A stretch of DNA of 64,000 nucleotides from Thermoguttaceae bacterium (lineage in GTDB: Bacteria; Planctomycetota; Planctomycetia; Pirellulales; Thermoguttaceae), in assembly GCA_017407125.1 (NCBI GenBank), contig JAFQXE010000023.1:62001-126000 (forward strand), in the 5' to 3' direction. Below are positions 1 through 10,053 of the stretch, one piece after another. A program made the translations under genes and the position numbers. Position 1 is the stretch's first letter. Each line of letters begins with the position of its first letter. The notes beneath the pieces were generated by a model, which worked only from the letters and a program-made list of their open reading frames with translations, did no database searches and was not told the origin of the DNA.

Positions 1-3000
1 AACGCCATTTTTCCAGCGGCGATGTGTTGACGTCTGCTCAATGGACGATTGAAAACCGGTTTCCTTCGCAAGATTTCAATCAGGCTCCCGATACGTCCAA
101 TACGCGTATAAAAATTACGTTCCCTGACAGCGCGTCAGGCTCTTCAAAAACTGGTAAACAGGCGTTTTTAACAGGCGTTCGCATAGATAACGAACCCCTC
201 AGCGGAGAGAGTATAATTAAAGAATCAGAGAATTCCTATTATATTCTCCTGCCGCCCAAAAAGAAATTTTTTGTTCTGACGGTTCAATGGACCAGTTTCG
301 AGAAGCCATTGAAGACGTGCAGCTCTTTCCGTCCTCAAAAGCCGGTCTTGGATATTGCCGTCCTCCAGTCAAGATGGGATTTATATTATCCGACATCCTA
401 CCGTCATTTGAACTCTTATTTGTCTTCAGATCCTTCGGTTGACGGATGGTTCGAACGCTTTTTTGGTCCGCTGCTTCGACGCGATTCCGTTGCTGTTATG
501 AATATTGTTTCCCAAATTTGGGATGCGGATTTGAATACCGGCAACGACAAGTCGGGAGACAACGAACAGACAGCAGAGAATCATTCATCGCCATCGTTGA
601 GGATAAAAGCTGATTCCAACGCTGTTTTTCCTTTTCTTTACACCCTTCCTGACAACGCCCCGTGGAACTGCTGCAGATTTGACGGAAACGGATCTCCCAA
701 AACTATCCGAATCATACGCAGCGAAGTCAGCGAATGCATTCGATGGTTGTTTTTTATTATAACAGTAACGGCAATTCTGTCACTGTACTTTAAGCGAACG
801 GATTACCTTCGAATGGAAAAAGCAAAAAACGAGACTAACGAGGCACAGAAAAAAGGATTTGCTTCGTGGGGATTTCGCCGCTGGGTTTGCGCTTTTGGCG
901 CCTTATGCTGCTTATTGTGTCAGGCGCTTCCCTGGTTTTTATCGTTGGCGTTTTCTGGAGCGTTTATGGGCGTTTTTGTTTGTTTAATTGTCCTAGCCGT
1001 TCCAATCGCCAACGAAAAGTCTGGCAGCGGCGACGATTCAAACTCGTTCAGCAGACCCTCTTTGTCGGCAAACGGAGCTTCTCGCATTTTGTCCCAGACG
1101 CTGCGTATAATTATCATTGCTTTTGCGTTGGCGCTGCAAACGTCCTATGGGCAGGAACCTGTTTTGCCGCAGCCGGATTCTCGCTTTATCGCATCCGAAG
1201 CTTCAGAGCGGAGAGAGTACGAAATATTTATTCCGGTCGATCAGCAGAATCGTCCCAAAAGCGGTTATTACGTTCCGCAGGAACTGCTTGACTTAATGCA
1301 AACAAGAGAGAGTAATTCGCCAGAACGCTCCTGGATTGTTTGTCGAACGCAGTATTATGGTAAGCTCATTCAGAAACCGCATCAAACCGAATCCGGATTA
1401 TGGAAATGCGCCATAGAAATTGAAACTCTGGTTCCCAATGCCGCTATTAACCTGCCAGCGAAGATTCGGGAAACGGTTTCTATAACGTCTAACATGTCGG
1501 TCAGCCGCGGGAGAATTCTCAAGTCGTCAACCTCAAATGCGGATGACGAGAAATCGGATAACTCCAAATCAGAAACGCTGTATTGGAGTTGGGATAAACT
1601 TGACAACAAGGCGGTTTTGCAATGGAACGTTAAAAACGAACAGTGGGGAATTCGGCTTGCCCAGCCGGGACGCTATCTTATTGAAGCGGAATTCCGACCA
1701 ACCATTAACGTCAAAGACGACAAAAACGAAATCTCGTTCCCAATACTGGATTGCGCCAACGCGACGCTTGAACTGCTGGTTCCAGAGAATGTAACAGGTT
1801 TGGAATTCCCCAGCGCTTTTGGAAGCGTAACAGATTTGACGCCCAATCTGGAAATGCCGGATCCTTCAATTCCCGTTCAACCTGGACTGAAGCTCAAGCG
1901 GGTTCAGCTTGGAGCGGCAAAGCAGCTTACAGTTCGCTGGAACTCCGGCGGCTTTCTTTCTGACGGACCCGTTTACAACGTTGACTCGATAACGTGGTGG
2001 AATGTTTCACCGGACAGCGTCGATGTAAAAATCAAATACAATGTTAAAGTCGTTTCCGGATCAGTATCGTCCATTGAAATCAATACAGACGAACGTCTTG
2101 CGTTGTTAAACGAATTGACAGCCGCCGCGCCTGAAACGCAAAACGAGTCAGACGCTCCACAAAATAATGAACAGAAATCGCAGGACGATCCATTTAGAAA
2201 CGAGACTCAAGAGAATAGCAATAATAACGAGTTGAATTCGACGCCTCCTGCCAGCGATTCTTCATTAAGACCGAATTCTGCCGTATCGCAGTCTGGTTAT
2301 ACAGTTATTCCCAATCCGGACAAGCCTGGTTTGATTACAGTTGAATTTGACAGCCCGATTACGTCGCAGACGTCTTTCGAGCTGCATTTTATCTGGAAAG
2401 ACGCCGTTGGCGTTGGACGTTTGCAGTTTCCGACAACGACTGTCGAGTCCAGCCGCTCTGGTCAGCGGTCGATTGCGTTTACGTTTGATTCCAGATTGCA
2501 ATACGAATGCGCGTCAGATTCGCTAACTCCCATGTCGGCTCAGGCGTTTTGGGAACTGTGGAGAGGTTTTCAAAAACAAAACGTTTCAGTTTCAGACAGC
2601 GAAAACGGTTCGACGAGTCGACGAGTTGTCCCTCCTGCTGCGGATTCCGTTCCTGGAAACAATATAGAGACGGATTCTGGCGTGAAGCAGCCTCCGCTTT
2701 CTTCGTCGTCTCAAAATTCTTCGTCGCAAAATTTGACAAATTTCCCAACGGTGGCGTACGACTTGAATCTCTCGAGAAGAAAAAACGATCCTTCAGGCGT
2801 TGTCGACACCGTAATAATGAACGTTCAGAGAACAAAAGCTTCATCTGAGGGAACGGCAGAAGCGTTTGTTTTGGCAGATTGGGATCGGATGTTGTGGCAA
2901 ATTAAATGGACAATCAATATTACTCGCGGTCAGCTCAGCGGTTATACTGCAGCGCTGCCGGAGTCCATGTGTAAGCCGGAGAATCATTTGTCAATTATTT

Positions 3001-5015
3001 CCGCTTCTGTCAGCGACTGTAACAAGAGTCCTAAAAATTTACAATCTGTCAGCGCCAGCATTGAGGGCGATCAGCTCAAGTTGTACTGGGGAACTCCTAT
3101 TGAGGGGAAATATCAGCTTATAGTAACAGGAGAGGTTCGACCGGATTTTGAAAGCGATAAATCAGACGCTGTGCGGAAAATGGAGTTTGATATTCCTGAG
3201 ATCAAAACGCTCAACGTTACTCAATACAAATTGGCTCTCGGACGTACGGACGACAGCTTAATCAATACGGTCTTTGACAGCCCCACTCCTAAAACGGTCG
3301 TTTGGACTCAGACGGAACTGTCTGTAGAATCCCCGTTTTCCAGCCGAAATCAGCGTCTTCAGGAAACATGGCAGTCGACAGTTAACGATACAAGCAAAAA
3401 ACCATGCGCTCTTTCAGTGGAAATTCAAAAGAACGACGTTTCTGCTGAAATTGACGCGTCAGTAAAAACGGTTCAGGATAACGCGCCAGCGCTGGTTATC
3501 AATGGAAGCGTCAAGGTTAATGATGGAATTCTGGACGAAATTCTGCTGGACATTCCTGAGAATTGCGCTGCGCCTGTTTCGTCTAAAACGACGCTTAAAT
3601 GCGAGCTGGACGCGATGTCGATTACTCAGCGGCGATATATTCTTCGTCCGCTTTCTCCTTTTACCACTGATTCAAAATTTGAACTGACGATTCCTTTAAA
3701 AAGGGCGGAATCTGGAAATTGGAAGCTGGTAAAGCGTGGGGCGGCTTTGTGGTCTGTTGTTCGCGTTGACGATCAGCTTTTGACGGACGAACAAGCGTCA
3801 GAACAAAAAAATAAGGTTTCAGATCAGCCTTTGGAAACGCCAAAATCGTCTGCTGCCGAGGACGGTTCTTCAACATCTGTTATAAAAGTTTTTGGTTTGA
3901 AAATGTTTGTCAAGCCAATTAGCGAGTCTGAATACTGCGCCGCGGCGGAATTCGCCTGCGCCGTATCGGGTACGGACAACATCCTTGTCCGACTGCCAAA
4001 GGGAAGTAAAACTCTGAATGTTCAGATTGAACAGCGTTCTGTACGCTGGATTGAAAAGAAGACAGGCGAAACGCTTGTGCCGATGTTTACAGAAAACGAT
4101 CCGGTCGATGTCCGAATTGTGTATACGTCTTCTTTCAATCGAACGCTGTACACCGATCCGATGAAATTCGAACCTCCAACTATTGAACAGACTCAGCAGC
4201 CTGAAATTATCTGGACGGTTTTGCCATGGAAAAAGCTTTGTCATTCAGATTCCAGCGTTGTTAGATCAACTTCGTTTATTAACAAACAGATTTGGCTCAT
4301 AAACGATTTAAATAGTCAGTTCCGATTTCTCCAGGAATCGACAGGAAACGTTTCCGCTGCCGCGTTAGATCGCCTTTCCTTCAAGCTGGACGAGATTGAA
4401 TCTCAGATTAAGTATTACGGGTTTAAAGAAGAAAAGCCAAAGAATAAAGTGAATTCCGATTCTCTAATCCCCAGAGCGTCTGCCATTTCTCATTCGAACT
4501 TGACGGCGGCAGAAACCGGCGCCATTCGTCTGGCGTTACAAGACGCGCTCCGGCTTCGCGAGGCGATAAAAGAGAAATCATACAAAAACGAAAGTCAAAA
4601 AATTTCTTACAGAAAACAGAATACAAATGACTATTTCAATCTTTTAGTCAACAATTCTGAATTGGATTCCCAAACCACAACAGCTCCAACGGCGCTGGTT
4701 GGAACGAGCGACCCGGGAGCGTCGTTTGTTTTGGCATACTCTCTTCCTCAAACCGCAGCCGCCCCGACAGCGTCGATTTGGCAGATTTTGTCTCTGTTGA
4801 TTATTCCAATTTTAATCTGGCTGACATTTTTCCCGCCGGAATCGTTTATTATATGGCGTCCAGCGTTTGTACTCGGCTGCCTGAGTATTGCTTGGCTGCT
4901 TTGGTTTAATCTTTATGGCATAGCCTTGCTATTGTTAACCATTTCCGTGTTTGACGCTTTGTATATATTCCGTCAACGATCCAAACGCAATATTGTTCCA
5001 TTGAGCGTGAGATAA
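1..5015 (+). CDS. Giant membrane-anchored hypothetical protein, 5' end outside window
   Basis: I do not recognise a family. The frame is open from the first bases of the window through the GTG at 24, so this is probably the C-terminal 1,670 residues of a longer protein. Counting from the GTG, hydrophobic segments lie near residues 240-256, 287-328 (probably two helices) and 357-375. A very long Ser/Asn/Thr-rich, beta-looking stretch follows, and hydrophobic helices return near 1590-1650 before a basic tail (RQRSKRN). The segment near 357-377 ends in SYGQEP and resembles a signal peptide, so residues from about 378 to 1590 are probably outside the cytoplasm. It converges on the HtrA gene 15 bases away and no terminator is visible between them. 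Confidence 0.75.
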   Translation, partial: RHFSSGDVLTSAQWTIENRFPSQDFNQAPDTSNTRIKITFPDSASGSSKTGKQAFLTGVRIDNEPLSGESIIKESENSYYILLPPKKKFFVLTVQWTSFEKPLKTCSSFRPQKPVLDIAVLQSRWDLYYPTSYRHLNSYLSSDPSVDGWFERFFGPLLRRDSVAVMNIVSQIWDADLNTGNDKSGDNEQTAENHSSPSLRIKADSNAVFPFLYTLPDNAPWNCCRFDGNGSPKTIRIIRSEVSECIRWLFFIITVTAILSLYFKRTDYLRMEKAKNETNEAQKKGFASWGFRRWVCAFGALCCLLCQALPWFLSLAFSGAFMGVFVCLIVLAVPIANEKSGSGDDSNSFSRPSLSANGASRILSQTLRIIIIAFALALQTSYGQEPVLPQPDSRFIASEASERREYEIFIPVDQQNRPKSGYYVPQELLDLMQTRESNSPERSWIVCRTQYYGKLIQKPHQTESGLWKCAIEIETLVPNAAINLPAKIRETVSITSNMSVSRGRILKSSTSNADDEKSDNSKSETLYWSWDKLDNKAVLQWNVKNEQWGIRLAQPGRYLIEAEFRPTINVKDDKNEISFPILDCANATLELLVPENVTGLEFPSAFGSVTDLTPNLEMPDPSIPVQPGLKLKRVQLGAAKQLTVRWNSGGFLSDGPVYNVDSITWWNVSPDSVDVKIKYNVKVVSGSVSSIEINTDERLALLNELTAAAPETQNESDAPQNNEQKSQDDPFRNETQENSNNNELNSTPPASDSSLRPNSAVSQSGYTVIPNPDKPGLITVEFDSPITSQTSFELHFIWKDAVGVGRLQFPTTTVESSRSGQRSIAFTFDSRLQYECASDSLTPMSAQAFWELWRGFQKQNVSVSDSENGSTSRRVVPPAADSVPGNNIETDSGVKQPPLSSSSQNSSSQNLTNFPTVAYDLNLSRRKNDPSGVVDTVIMNVQRTKASSEGTAEAFVLADWDRMLWQIKWTINITRGQLSGYTAALPESMCKPENHLSIISASVSDCNKSPKNLQSVSASIEGDQLKLYWGTPIEGKYQLIVTGEVRPDFESDKSDAVRKMEFDIPEIKTLNVTQYKLALGRTDDSLINTVFDSPTPKTVVWTQTELSVESPFSSRNQRLQETWQSTVNDTSKKPCALSVEIQKNDVSAEIDASVKTVQDNAPALVINGSVKVNDGILDEILLDIPENCAAPVSSKTTLKCELDAMSITQRRYILRPLSPFTTDSKFELTIPLKRAESGNWKLVKRGAALWSVVRVDDQLLTDEQASEQKNKVSDQPLETPKSSAAEDGSSTSVIKVFGLKMFVKPISESEYCAAAEFACAVSGTDNILVRLPKGSKTLNVQIEQRSVRWIEKKTGETLVPMFTENDPVDVRIVYTSSFNRTLYTDPMKFEPPTIEQTQQPEIIWTVLPWKKLCHSDSSVVRSTSFINKQIWLINDLNSQFRFLQESTGNVSAAALDRLSFKLDEIESQIKYYGFKEEKPKNKVNSDSLIPRASAISHSNLTAAETGAIRLALQDALRLREAIKEKSYKNESQKISYRKQNTNDYFNLLVNNSELDSQTTTAPTALVGTSDPGASFVLAYSLPQTAAAPTASIWQILSLLIIPILIWLTFFPPESFIIWRPAFVLGCLSIAWLLWFNLYGIALLLLTISVFDALYIFRQRSKRNIVPLSVR

Positions 5016-5030
5016 CGCCAGTGTGAACGA

Positions 5031-6575
5031 TTATTTGATTTTGAATTCGGTAATGTCAATGCGGGTTTTAGAAATGGATTTGGGTTTTTGAGTTTTTGAA
5101 TCGTCCGGATTTTCTGATTTATTATCCGCGTCTGGATTGCTGCTGTTTTCAGACGTTTCTGACTGCTGAGAATCGTGACTGGCGGAAACGGAAATCAACG
5201 GCGTTTTGTCTGCGGCGTTGAGGGCGCGGAGAATTGTGATGTTGATTTTATCGCCTGACTTGAACCGAGCTAAAAGACGGTTGAGTTCCGACAGGTTTTC
5301 AGGACGAACGCCGGCGATTTTCCCAATAATGTCGCCAGTTTGAATCTTGTATTGAAGATGGTTGAATCGGTCGTTATTGATTTCCGTAATAACGAAAGCG
5401 TAACGCGATTTCAGCTCGCAGTTTTTGAATTCTTCTTCCGTCAGTTCTCGAACTTTTAGACCGACTTTTGACCACAGAGCGTCGTTGACGTCCGGAGCGT
5501 TCCATTTTTCCAGCGTGAACGAAACCGTTCGCTCGCTGTTGTCCGGGTTGTCTTTATTCTGCTCATTTTCGTTTTTAACAGTCAATTCAACGCTCTGTTC
5601 CGGCTGGAATTTCTCTTCCAGATTCAAATAGGAAACAATGCCGGTAATTGGCGTTCCGTTGACGGACAGAATCTTGTCGCCATTTTTCAGCCCCGCTTTG
5701 GCGGCAGACGATTCGCCGTCAAGATTGTCTACAAAAACGCCGCCGTCTTTAAGCGAGAAGTCAAAACCGCGAACGAACCCGCTGCGATGCGGGAAATCGA
5801 ACAGCGCTGGCAGCTTTTTCAAAATCTTTTGAGCGGAAACGCCAAAAGCGATGTTGTCTGAACCGCCTCTCCGCGACGTCGTCAGTGCGACAACCTTGCC
5901 TTCCACGTTAAACCAGGGTCCTCCAGAGGAACCGGGATTAATGCTCATGTCTGTCTGTAGAAGATTGTCAACCGTAACGTTGATGTCGGACAGCAGAGAG
6001 CGGCGTCCGACCGCGCTGATAATGCCCTGAGTGCAAGTGTATTTTAATCCGTGGGGATGCCCGATGGACGTAATTGGTTCTCCGACTTCGATTTCAGCGT
6101 CTTCTTTGAACTCAACCGCTTTGACAGGTTCTTTGGGCTCGATTTTAAGCAGAGCCAGATCTGAATCAAGCATAAATCCGACGACCTGAGCGTTATATCG
6201 TACGGAATTGCGCAGTTCTACAACCGCCGACACGGATTTATGAACTCCATGAGCGTTTGTCAGAACGTATCCAGTGTCGGTAATGAAGAACCCGGTTCCA
6301 ATGGAATCGGTTGATTTTTGGTCTGGAAGAGTAAAAAACTCTTTAATCTCTTTTTTACGAGGATCGACAAATTCTCCGGTTACGTAGACGACCGCGTCAG
6401 CGTACTGCTTGTAGACCTGGGCTGAGAATTCATATTGAAAACGTTTCAGATCCGAGCCGGAAATTTGAGCGTGAGACGTGGACGTGAGAAAGACAAGCGC
6501 CAGAAAAACAGAGAAAAGAGTAGTCGTGAGTTTAATTGCGGAATTTGCGGCGGGGTGTTTAATGCTGCTTTTCAT
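5031..6575 (-). CDS. Deg/HtrA-family serine protease with PDZ domains
   Basis: An exported serine endoprotease of the DegP/HtrA family, which degrades or refolds damaged envelope proteins. Residues 1-37 form a signal peptide ending in SHAQ. The trypsin-like domain (about 50-260) shows the full triad: His109 in TNAHG, Asp139 in DSDLALL and Ser217 in NPGSSGGP. One PDZ domain is clear near residues 270-345 (AGLKNGDKILSVNG) and a second, weaker one lies near 370-450 (IQTGDIIGKIAG). The tail is Ser/Asn/Asp-rich and low in complexity. At 514 aa it is close to DegP length. The gene is divergent from the lipoprotein at 6746. Which of degP, degQ or degS it corresponds to cannot be decided. Confidence 0.93.
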   Translation of the reverse strand: MKSSIKHPAANSAIKLTTTLFSVFLALVFLTSTSHAQISGSDLKRFQYEFSAQVYKQYADAVVYVTGEFVDPRKKEIKEFFTLPDQKSTDSIGTGFFITDTGYVLTNAHGVHKSVSAVVELRNSVRYNAQVVGFMLDSDLALLKIEPKEPVKAVEFKEDAEIEVGEPITSIGHPHGLKYTCTQGIISAVGRRSLLSDINVTVDNLLQTDMSINPGSSGGPWFNVEGKVVALTTSRRGGSDNIAFGVSAQKILKKLPALFDFPHRSGFVRGFDFSLKDGGVFVDNLDGESSAAKAGLKNGDKILSVNGTPITGIVSYLNLEEKFQPEQSVELTVKNENEQNKDNPDNSERTVSFTLEKWNAPDVNDALWSKVGLKVRELTEEEFKNCELKSRYAFVITEINNDRFNHLQYKIQTGDIIGKIAGVRPENLSELNRLLARFKSGDKINITILRALNAADKTPLISVSASHDSQQSETSENSSNPDADNKSENPDDSKTQKPKSISKTRIDITEFKIK

Positions 6576-6708
6576 GTTAAAAATGGGGGAGTATATATTA
6601 TTTGTTAGTAATTCGGCGTCAGGGCTTTCTCTACTGCCTACTGCCTATTATCTACTGCCTTATTTTACGCCTTTTGTCCAGTTAGTCAAGAGGGCGTCGA
6701 TTTTTCTC

Positions 6709-6737
6709 TTGACAGGTTGTTAATAAATATGTATATA
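6709..6737 (+). promoter_or_regulatory. Sigma-70-like promoter, probably leaderless transcript
   Basis: TTGACA at 6709-6714 matches the -35 consensus exactly and is followed after 17 bases by TATATA at 6732-6737. The ATG of the lipoprotein is at 6746, only 8 bases after the -10 box, so transcription should begin at or next to the start codon. Confidence 0.65.
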
Positions 6738-6745
6738 TCCATTTA

Positions 6746-7762
6746 ATGAATTGGGTATATAGAATCCTGACGCTGTCAATATTCCTGGCGATGATTGCTG
6801 GCTGCAGTCATCTGTCGATATTTCATAATCCGGATAACGGTAAAGTTGACCCGTCAGCCATGCTTCCGCCGATGAAAGCTTCATCGGATTCTGTCGGGGT
6901 GGAAATATACTTTATTCGTCGAAGCGTAACGAATGTCGATTCAGCAAAAGAGCTTTGGGAAAACGTTTCAGAACTGCCGTTTCCAGAGCAAACGCGCCAT
7001 CAAATGCGACTAAACGGGTTCCGGTTTGGCGTTTTGGGATCGGCGCAGACTACGGCTTTGATCGATATGCTCAATCTGGTTAATCCCGGGTCGCACGCCC
7101 ATGCGGATTCCTGGGAAGAAGCCATTCAGTTTGACAAAGACGAAAAAGTCATGCGTCGTAACGTTGAACTGAATTCTGGACAGCCGGCGGAAGCTTTGGC
7201 GTCAGACGTCTACGATAATTTAACCGTTCTCCAGAAAACGGACGATTCGTTGGGCGGAGAATCGTTTCAGCAGGCGCAGTGCGTTTTCAGAATTAACTCT
7301 TCTACGCGTCCGGACAACGCCATCGATTTAACCATTTTACCGGAGATTCAATATGGTCCTCAGCGTCAGCAATATGTATACGAGCAGGGCGCTGTCAGGA
7401 TGGAATTCGGACGCAACCGAAAGACGTTTGACGCTCTTCAGATGAAAGTCAAGCTCAAACCCGGCGAGATGGTTGTTTTGTCGTGTCAGCCAGATCAGTC
7501 CGCATCCTTGGGCGCTCAGTTTTTTACAGACGCTTCCATTCGCGGCGATTACCAAAAAATCATGATTATTCGTTTAGCGCGGTTGCGAAGCGACCCGTTA
7601 TTCCCCGAAAACGGCGTCAAGCAATCGGACAGCGTTAATGAACCAATCGTAAAAGCCAAAGCGCCTGAACGTATTGAACCTGTCGTCCTCGATATTGAAT
7701 CCAAGCCTGAACCAGAGGAAGAAGGGAAAGAAGAAGACGAGGCAGTAGGCAATAGGCAGTAG
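6746..7762 (+). CDS. Hypothetical lipoprotein ending inside a heptamer repeat
   Basis: The first 20 residues form a lipoprotein signal with the lipobox IAGC (Cys20), so the protein is probably anchored to a membrane. The rest of the 338 aa shows no family I recognise. Its tail is acidic (PEPEEEGKEEDE) and closes with AVGNRQ, which is translated from GGCAGTA-type heptamers that also supply the TAG stop. The original C-terminus may have been replaced by the repeat. A near-consensus promoter ends 8 bases upstream, no ribosome binding site is present, and translation is probably leaderless. Confidence 0.8.
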   Translation: MNWVYRILTLSIFLAMIAGCSHLSIFHNPDNGKVDPSAMLPPMKASSDSVGVEIYFIRRSVTNVDSAKELWENVSELPFPEQTRHQMRLNGFRFGVLGSAQTTALIDMLNLVNPGSHAHADSWEEAIQFDKDEKVMRRNVELNSGQPAEALASDVYDNLTVLQKTDDSLGGESFQQAQCVFRINSSTRPDNAIDLTILPEIQYGPQRQQYVYEQGAVRMEFGRNRKTFDALQMKVKLKPGEMVVLSCQPDQSASLGAQFFTDASIRGDYQKIMIIRLARLRSDPLFPENGVKQSDSVNEPIVKAKAPERIEPVVLDIESKPEPEEEGKEEDEAVGNRQ

Positions 7763-7892
7763 GCAGTAGAAAAAAGCTTTTAGCTGCTAGCTCCTAGCCT
7801 TTAGCTTGGTTATTTTAGTTTCAGGCTTTTAAAATAACGCCGAGAACTACAAATGCACAAGCTAATAGCTAGGAGCTAATGACTAGGAGCTT
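7741..7892. repeat. GGCAGTA heptamers followed by an AGCT-arm hairpin element (family C)
   Basis: Four GGCAGTA/GGCAATA units at the end of the lipoprotein gene run into a composite element. Its left arm is heptamers of the form TAGCTNC, the core begins TTGGTTATTTTAG, and the right arm is AGCTAGG-type units. The arms are imperfect inverted repeats. Related cores recur at 60549-60668 and 62245-62372. Confidence 0.8.
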
Positions 7893-7902
7893 ACTAATTA
7901 TC

Positions 7903-9417
7903 TCAGTACGACCGCGCGTAGACAACGTCCATGGTCGCGGGTTTGCCGGACAGCAGGCAGACGCCTTCCGTTCCGCTCTGATCAAACGGAATGCAGCGAA
8001 TCGTAATTCGCATAGCTTTCATCTTTTCTTCCGTCGCCGGGTCGCCAGACCACTTGCCGCGAACGAAGCAGACCGGGTTCGGGTTGTCTTCCAGCCATGC
8101 GTTTTGAGCGGTGAAGTATTCTTCCAGCTGTTCCGGGGTTGTGATGTCGGTGCGAATATGGGTTTGAAGCTGATTGTTGGCTTTGTCGAACATTGCCTTT
8201 TGAATGCCCGCCAGACGTTCTTCGATATTGGCGGCGAAATCGTCAATAGAAACGATCTGCTTTCCTTCGGGCGTTCCGAAATGGATTCGGGTTTTGATCA
8301 TCGCGCCCTGTTTTTCGATGTCTCGCGGACCGACTTCACAGATAATCGGCGCGCCCTTGCGAATCCATTCCCAGTTCTTGTCGACGGATTCCTTGGCGCG
8401 GTCGTCCAGCCGGACGCGAACGCGTTCGCCCATAAACGTTTTGTCTTTGAGCAGATCGTAAATCTTCTGAGCGTATTCGAGAATCTCGCCCTTCTTGTCC
8501 TTGTTTTTAATAATCGGGACGATAACAATCTGATACGGAGCCAGAGCCGGGGGAACGACCATGCCTTCGTCGTCGGCGTGAGTCATAATCAAGCCTCCGA
8601 TAAGTCGGGTGGAAACGCCCCACGACGTTGTATAAGCGTATTCCAGTTTGCCTTCCGCCGACTGGAATTTGATGTCCGCCGACTTGGCGAAATTCTGCCC
8701 GAGGAAGTGTGACGTCCCCGCCTGGAGAGCGCGGCCGTCCTGCATCATGGCTTCAATGCAGTACGTATCGATAGCGCCGGGGAACTTCTCGTGTTCCGGC
8801 TTGCGTCCCTGCAAGACTGGCATCGCCATGCAGTTTTCGACGAATTCCGCATAGACGCCCAGCATCTTCTTGGTTTCCTCTTCCGCTTCTTCGTAACTGG
8901 CGTGAGCGGTGTGTCCTTCCTGCCACAGGAATTCTCGAGTGCGGAGGAAGATTCGCGGACGCATTTCCCATCGAACGACGTTTGCCCACTGGTTGACCAG
9001 AACCGGCAGATCGCGATAGGATTCAATCCACTTGGAGAACGCGTCGGCAATAATCGTTTCCGACGTCGGACGAACGACCAGCGGTTCTTCCAGCGGGCTG
9101 GCGGGAACGAGTTTGCCGTCCTGCTGAGTCAGTCGGCTGTGCGTTACAACCGCCATTTCCTTGGCAAACCCTTCGACGTGATCCGCCTCTTTTTGGAAAA
9201 AACTCAGCGGGATAAAGAGCGGGAAATAGCAGTTTTCGTGTCCCGTCGCCTTGAATCGGTCGTCGAGAAGCCGCTGAATGCGTTCCCAGATTCCGTATCC
9301 CCACGGCTTGATAACCATACAGCCCGGCGACGCGGAAATTTCCGCCATATCGGAAGCCTGAATAACGTTTTGATACCATTCCGGATAATTCGTTTTACGA
9401 GTGTTTTTAAGAGCCAT
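7903..9417 (-). CDS. proS: Prolyl-tRNA synthetase, archaeal/eukaryotic-like (type 3)
   Basis: Charges tRNA-Pro with proline in the cytoplasm. The 504-aa protein starts at an ATG followed by ALKNTRKTNYPEWY and has the class II synthetase core: motif 2 appears around RWEMRPRIFLRTREFLWQEGH and motif 3 near the SWGVSTRLIGGLI region. A C-terminal anticodon-binding domain follows. There is no editing insertion, and the protein ends in a Tyr (VYARSY) as type 3 ProRS does. Both traits separate it from the longer bacterial type 1 enzyme. It is flanked on both sides by repeat DNA and has no operon partner. Confidence 0.96.
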   Translation of the reverse strand: MALKNTRKTNYPEWYQNVIQASDMAEISASPGCMVIKPWGYGIWERIQRLLDDRFKATGHENCYFPLFIPLSFFQKEADHVEGFAKEMAVVTHSRLTQQDGKLVPASPLEEPLVVRPTSETIIADAFSKWIESYRDLPVLVNQWANVVRWEMRPRIFLRTREFLWQEGHTAHASYEEAEEETKKMLGVYAEFVENCMAMPVLQGRKPEHEKFPGAIDTYCIEAMMQDGRALQAGTSHFLGQNFAKSADIKFQSAEGKLEYAYTTSWGVSTRLIGGLIMTHADDEGMVVPPALAPYQIVIVPIIKNKDKKGEILEYAQKIYDLLKDKTFMGERVRVRLDDRAKESVDKNWEWIRKGAPIICEVGPRDIEKQGAMIKTRIHFGTPEGKQIVSIDDFAANIEERLAGIQKAMFDKANNQLQTHIRTDITTPEQLEEYFTAQNAWLEDNPNPVCFVRGKWSGDPATEEKMKAMRITIRCIPFDQSGTEGVCLLSGKPATMDVVYARSY

Positions 9418-9471
9418 GGGGTCTAAGGGGGTTAAAGTGAAAGGGTGTGTTTACGGGGGCGGGTATGTTTA

Positions 9472-9540
9472 TGGGGGGCGGGTATTACCCGCCTAAAATA
9501 ACTAACATTATTATTTTCGCGGACAATGTCTGCTCCCCAG
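9472..9540. repeat. Family B bipartite palindrome element, copy 1
   Basis: It consists of the palindrome GGCGGGTATTACCCGCC, an AT-rich spacer, and a degenerate copy of GCGGACAATGTCCGC. The outer edges are complementary (TGGGG and CCCCA). Other copies lie at 42012, 61254 and, inside a gene, 61542. Confidence 0.85.
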
Positions 9541-9987
9541 AGAGGTTCGCTCCCCAGAAACCTTTTTTATATCCCAGAGTTTACTATATTTACTAGAAAA
9601 GTCAAGTAAGAGGAGGGGAACAATGTCGGAGTACGAGAGCAAAGCTCTCGTTTTGGAATGCAGCGGAGCCGGGTGCTTAATGGAAGGCGGTAATGGAGTT
9701 CGCGAAGCGAACGGAATTACGCAGTTCGCCGAAGGCGAACAAAACGCAGCGAAGCAAGCATAACAAAACGACGCAGTCGAAAACCATTCTGGATCGCGGA
9801 CGTAAGTCCGCATTTTTTAAGCCACAAAGAACACAAAGAATCAATCGGTTTGAATACGTTTTTCCGGGGGCTTACGCACCCCGGCTCACCTATGGCTTTG
9901 GCGTTCCTTCAATTGTTCGTGACCATATATAATTACTATTATTCCAGAAAAATCCCCGTTTTTGGGATTTCTTAGCCATTCGGGCGC
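9541..9987. repeat. Gene-free repeat tract with family A fragment
   Basis: No convincing gene lies here. The tract holds a small palindrome (GAGAGCAAAGCTCTC), a family A fragment at 9681-9741 (left end GGAAGGCGGTAATGGAG plus the TTCGCCGAAGGCGAA hairpin, with the right end missing) and a CCACAAAGAACACAAAGA motif near 9822. Short open frames in it are made of repeats. Confidence 0.7.
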
Positions 9988-10016
9988 TTGCAGATTTCCT
10001 GATTGCAGGTTATACT
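9988..10016 (+). promoter_or_regulatory. Sigma-70-like promoter of the caspase-FGE gene
   Basis: TTGCAG at 9988-9993, a 17-base spacer, and TATACT at 10011-10016. The leader would be about 30 bases. The gene also has a good ribosome binding site, AGGAGA at 10043-10048, before the ATG at 10054. Confidence 0.5.
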
Positions 10017-10053
10017 ATAATAGATCTTAATTATTCGCATTCAGGAGAAATAT

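Noticed and set aside
9511..9932. Two frames of 80-100 codons in the gap after proS
   Set aside because: Both are read from family A and B repeats and small palindromes.
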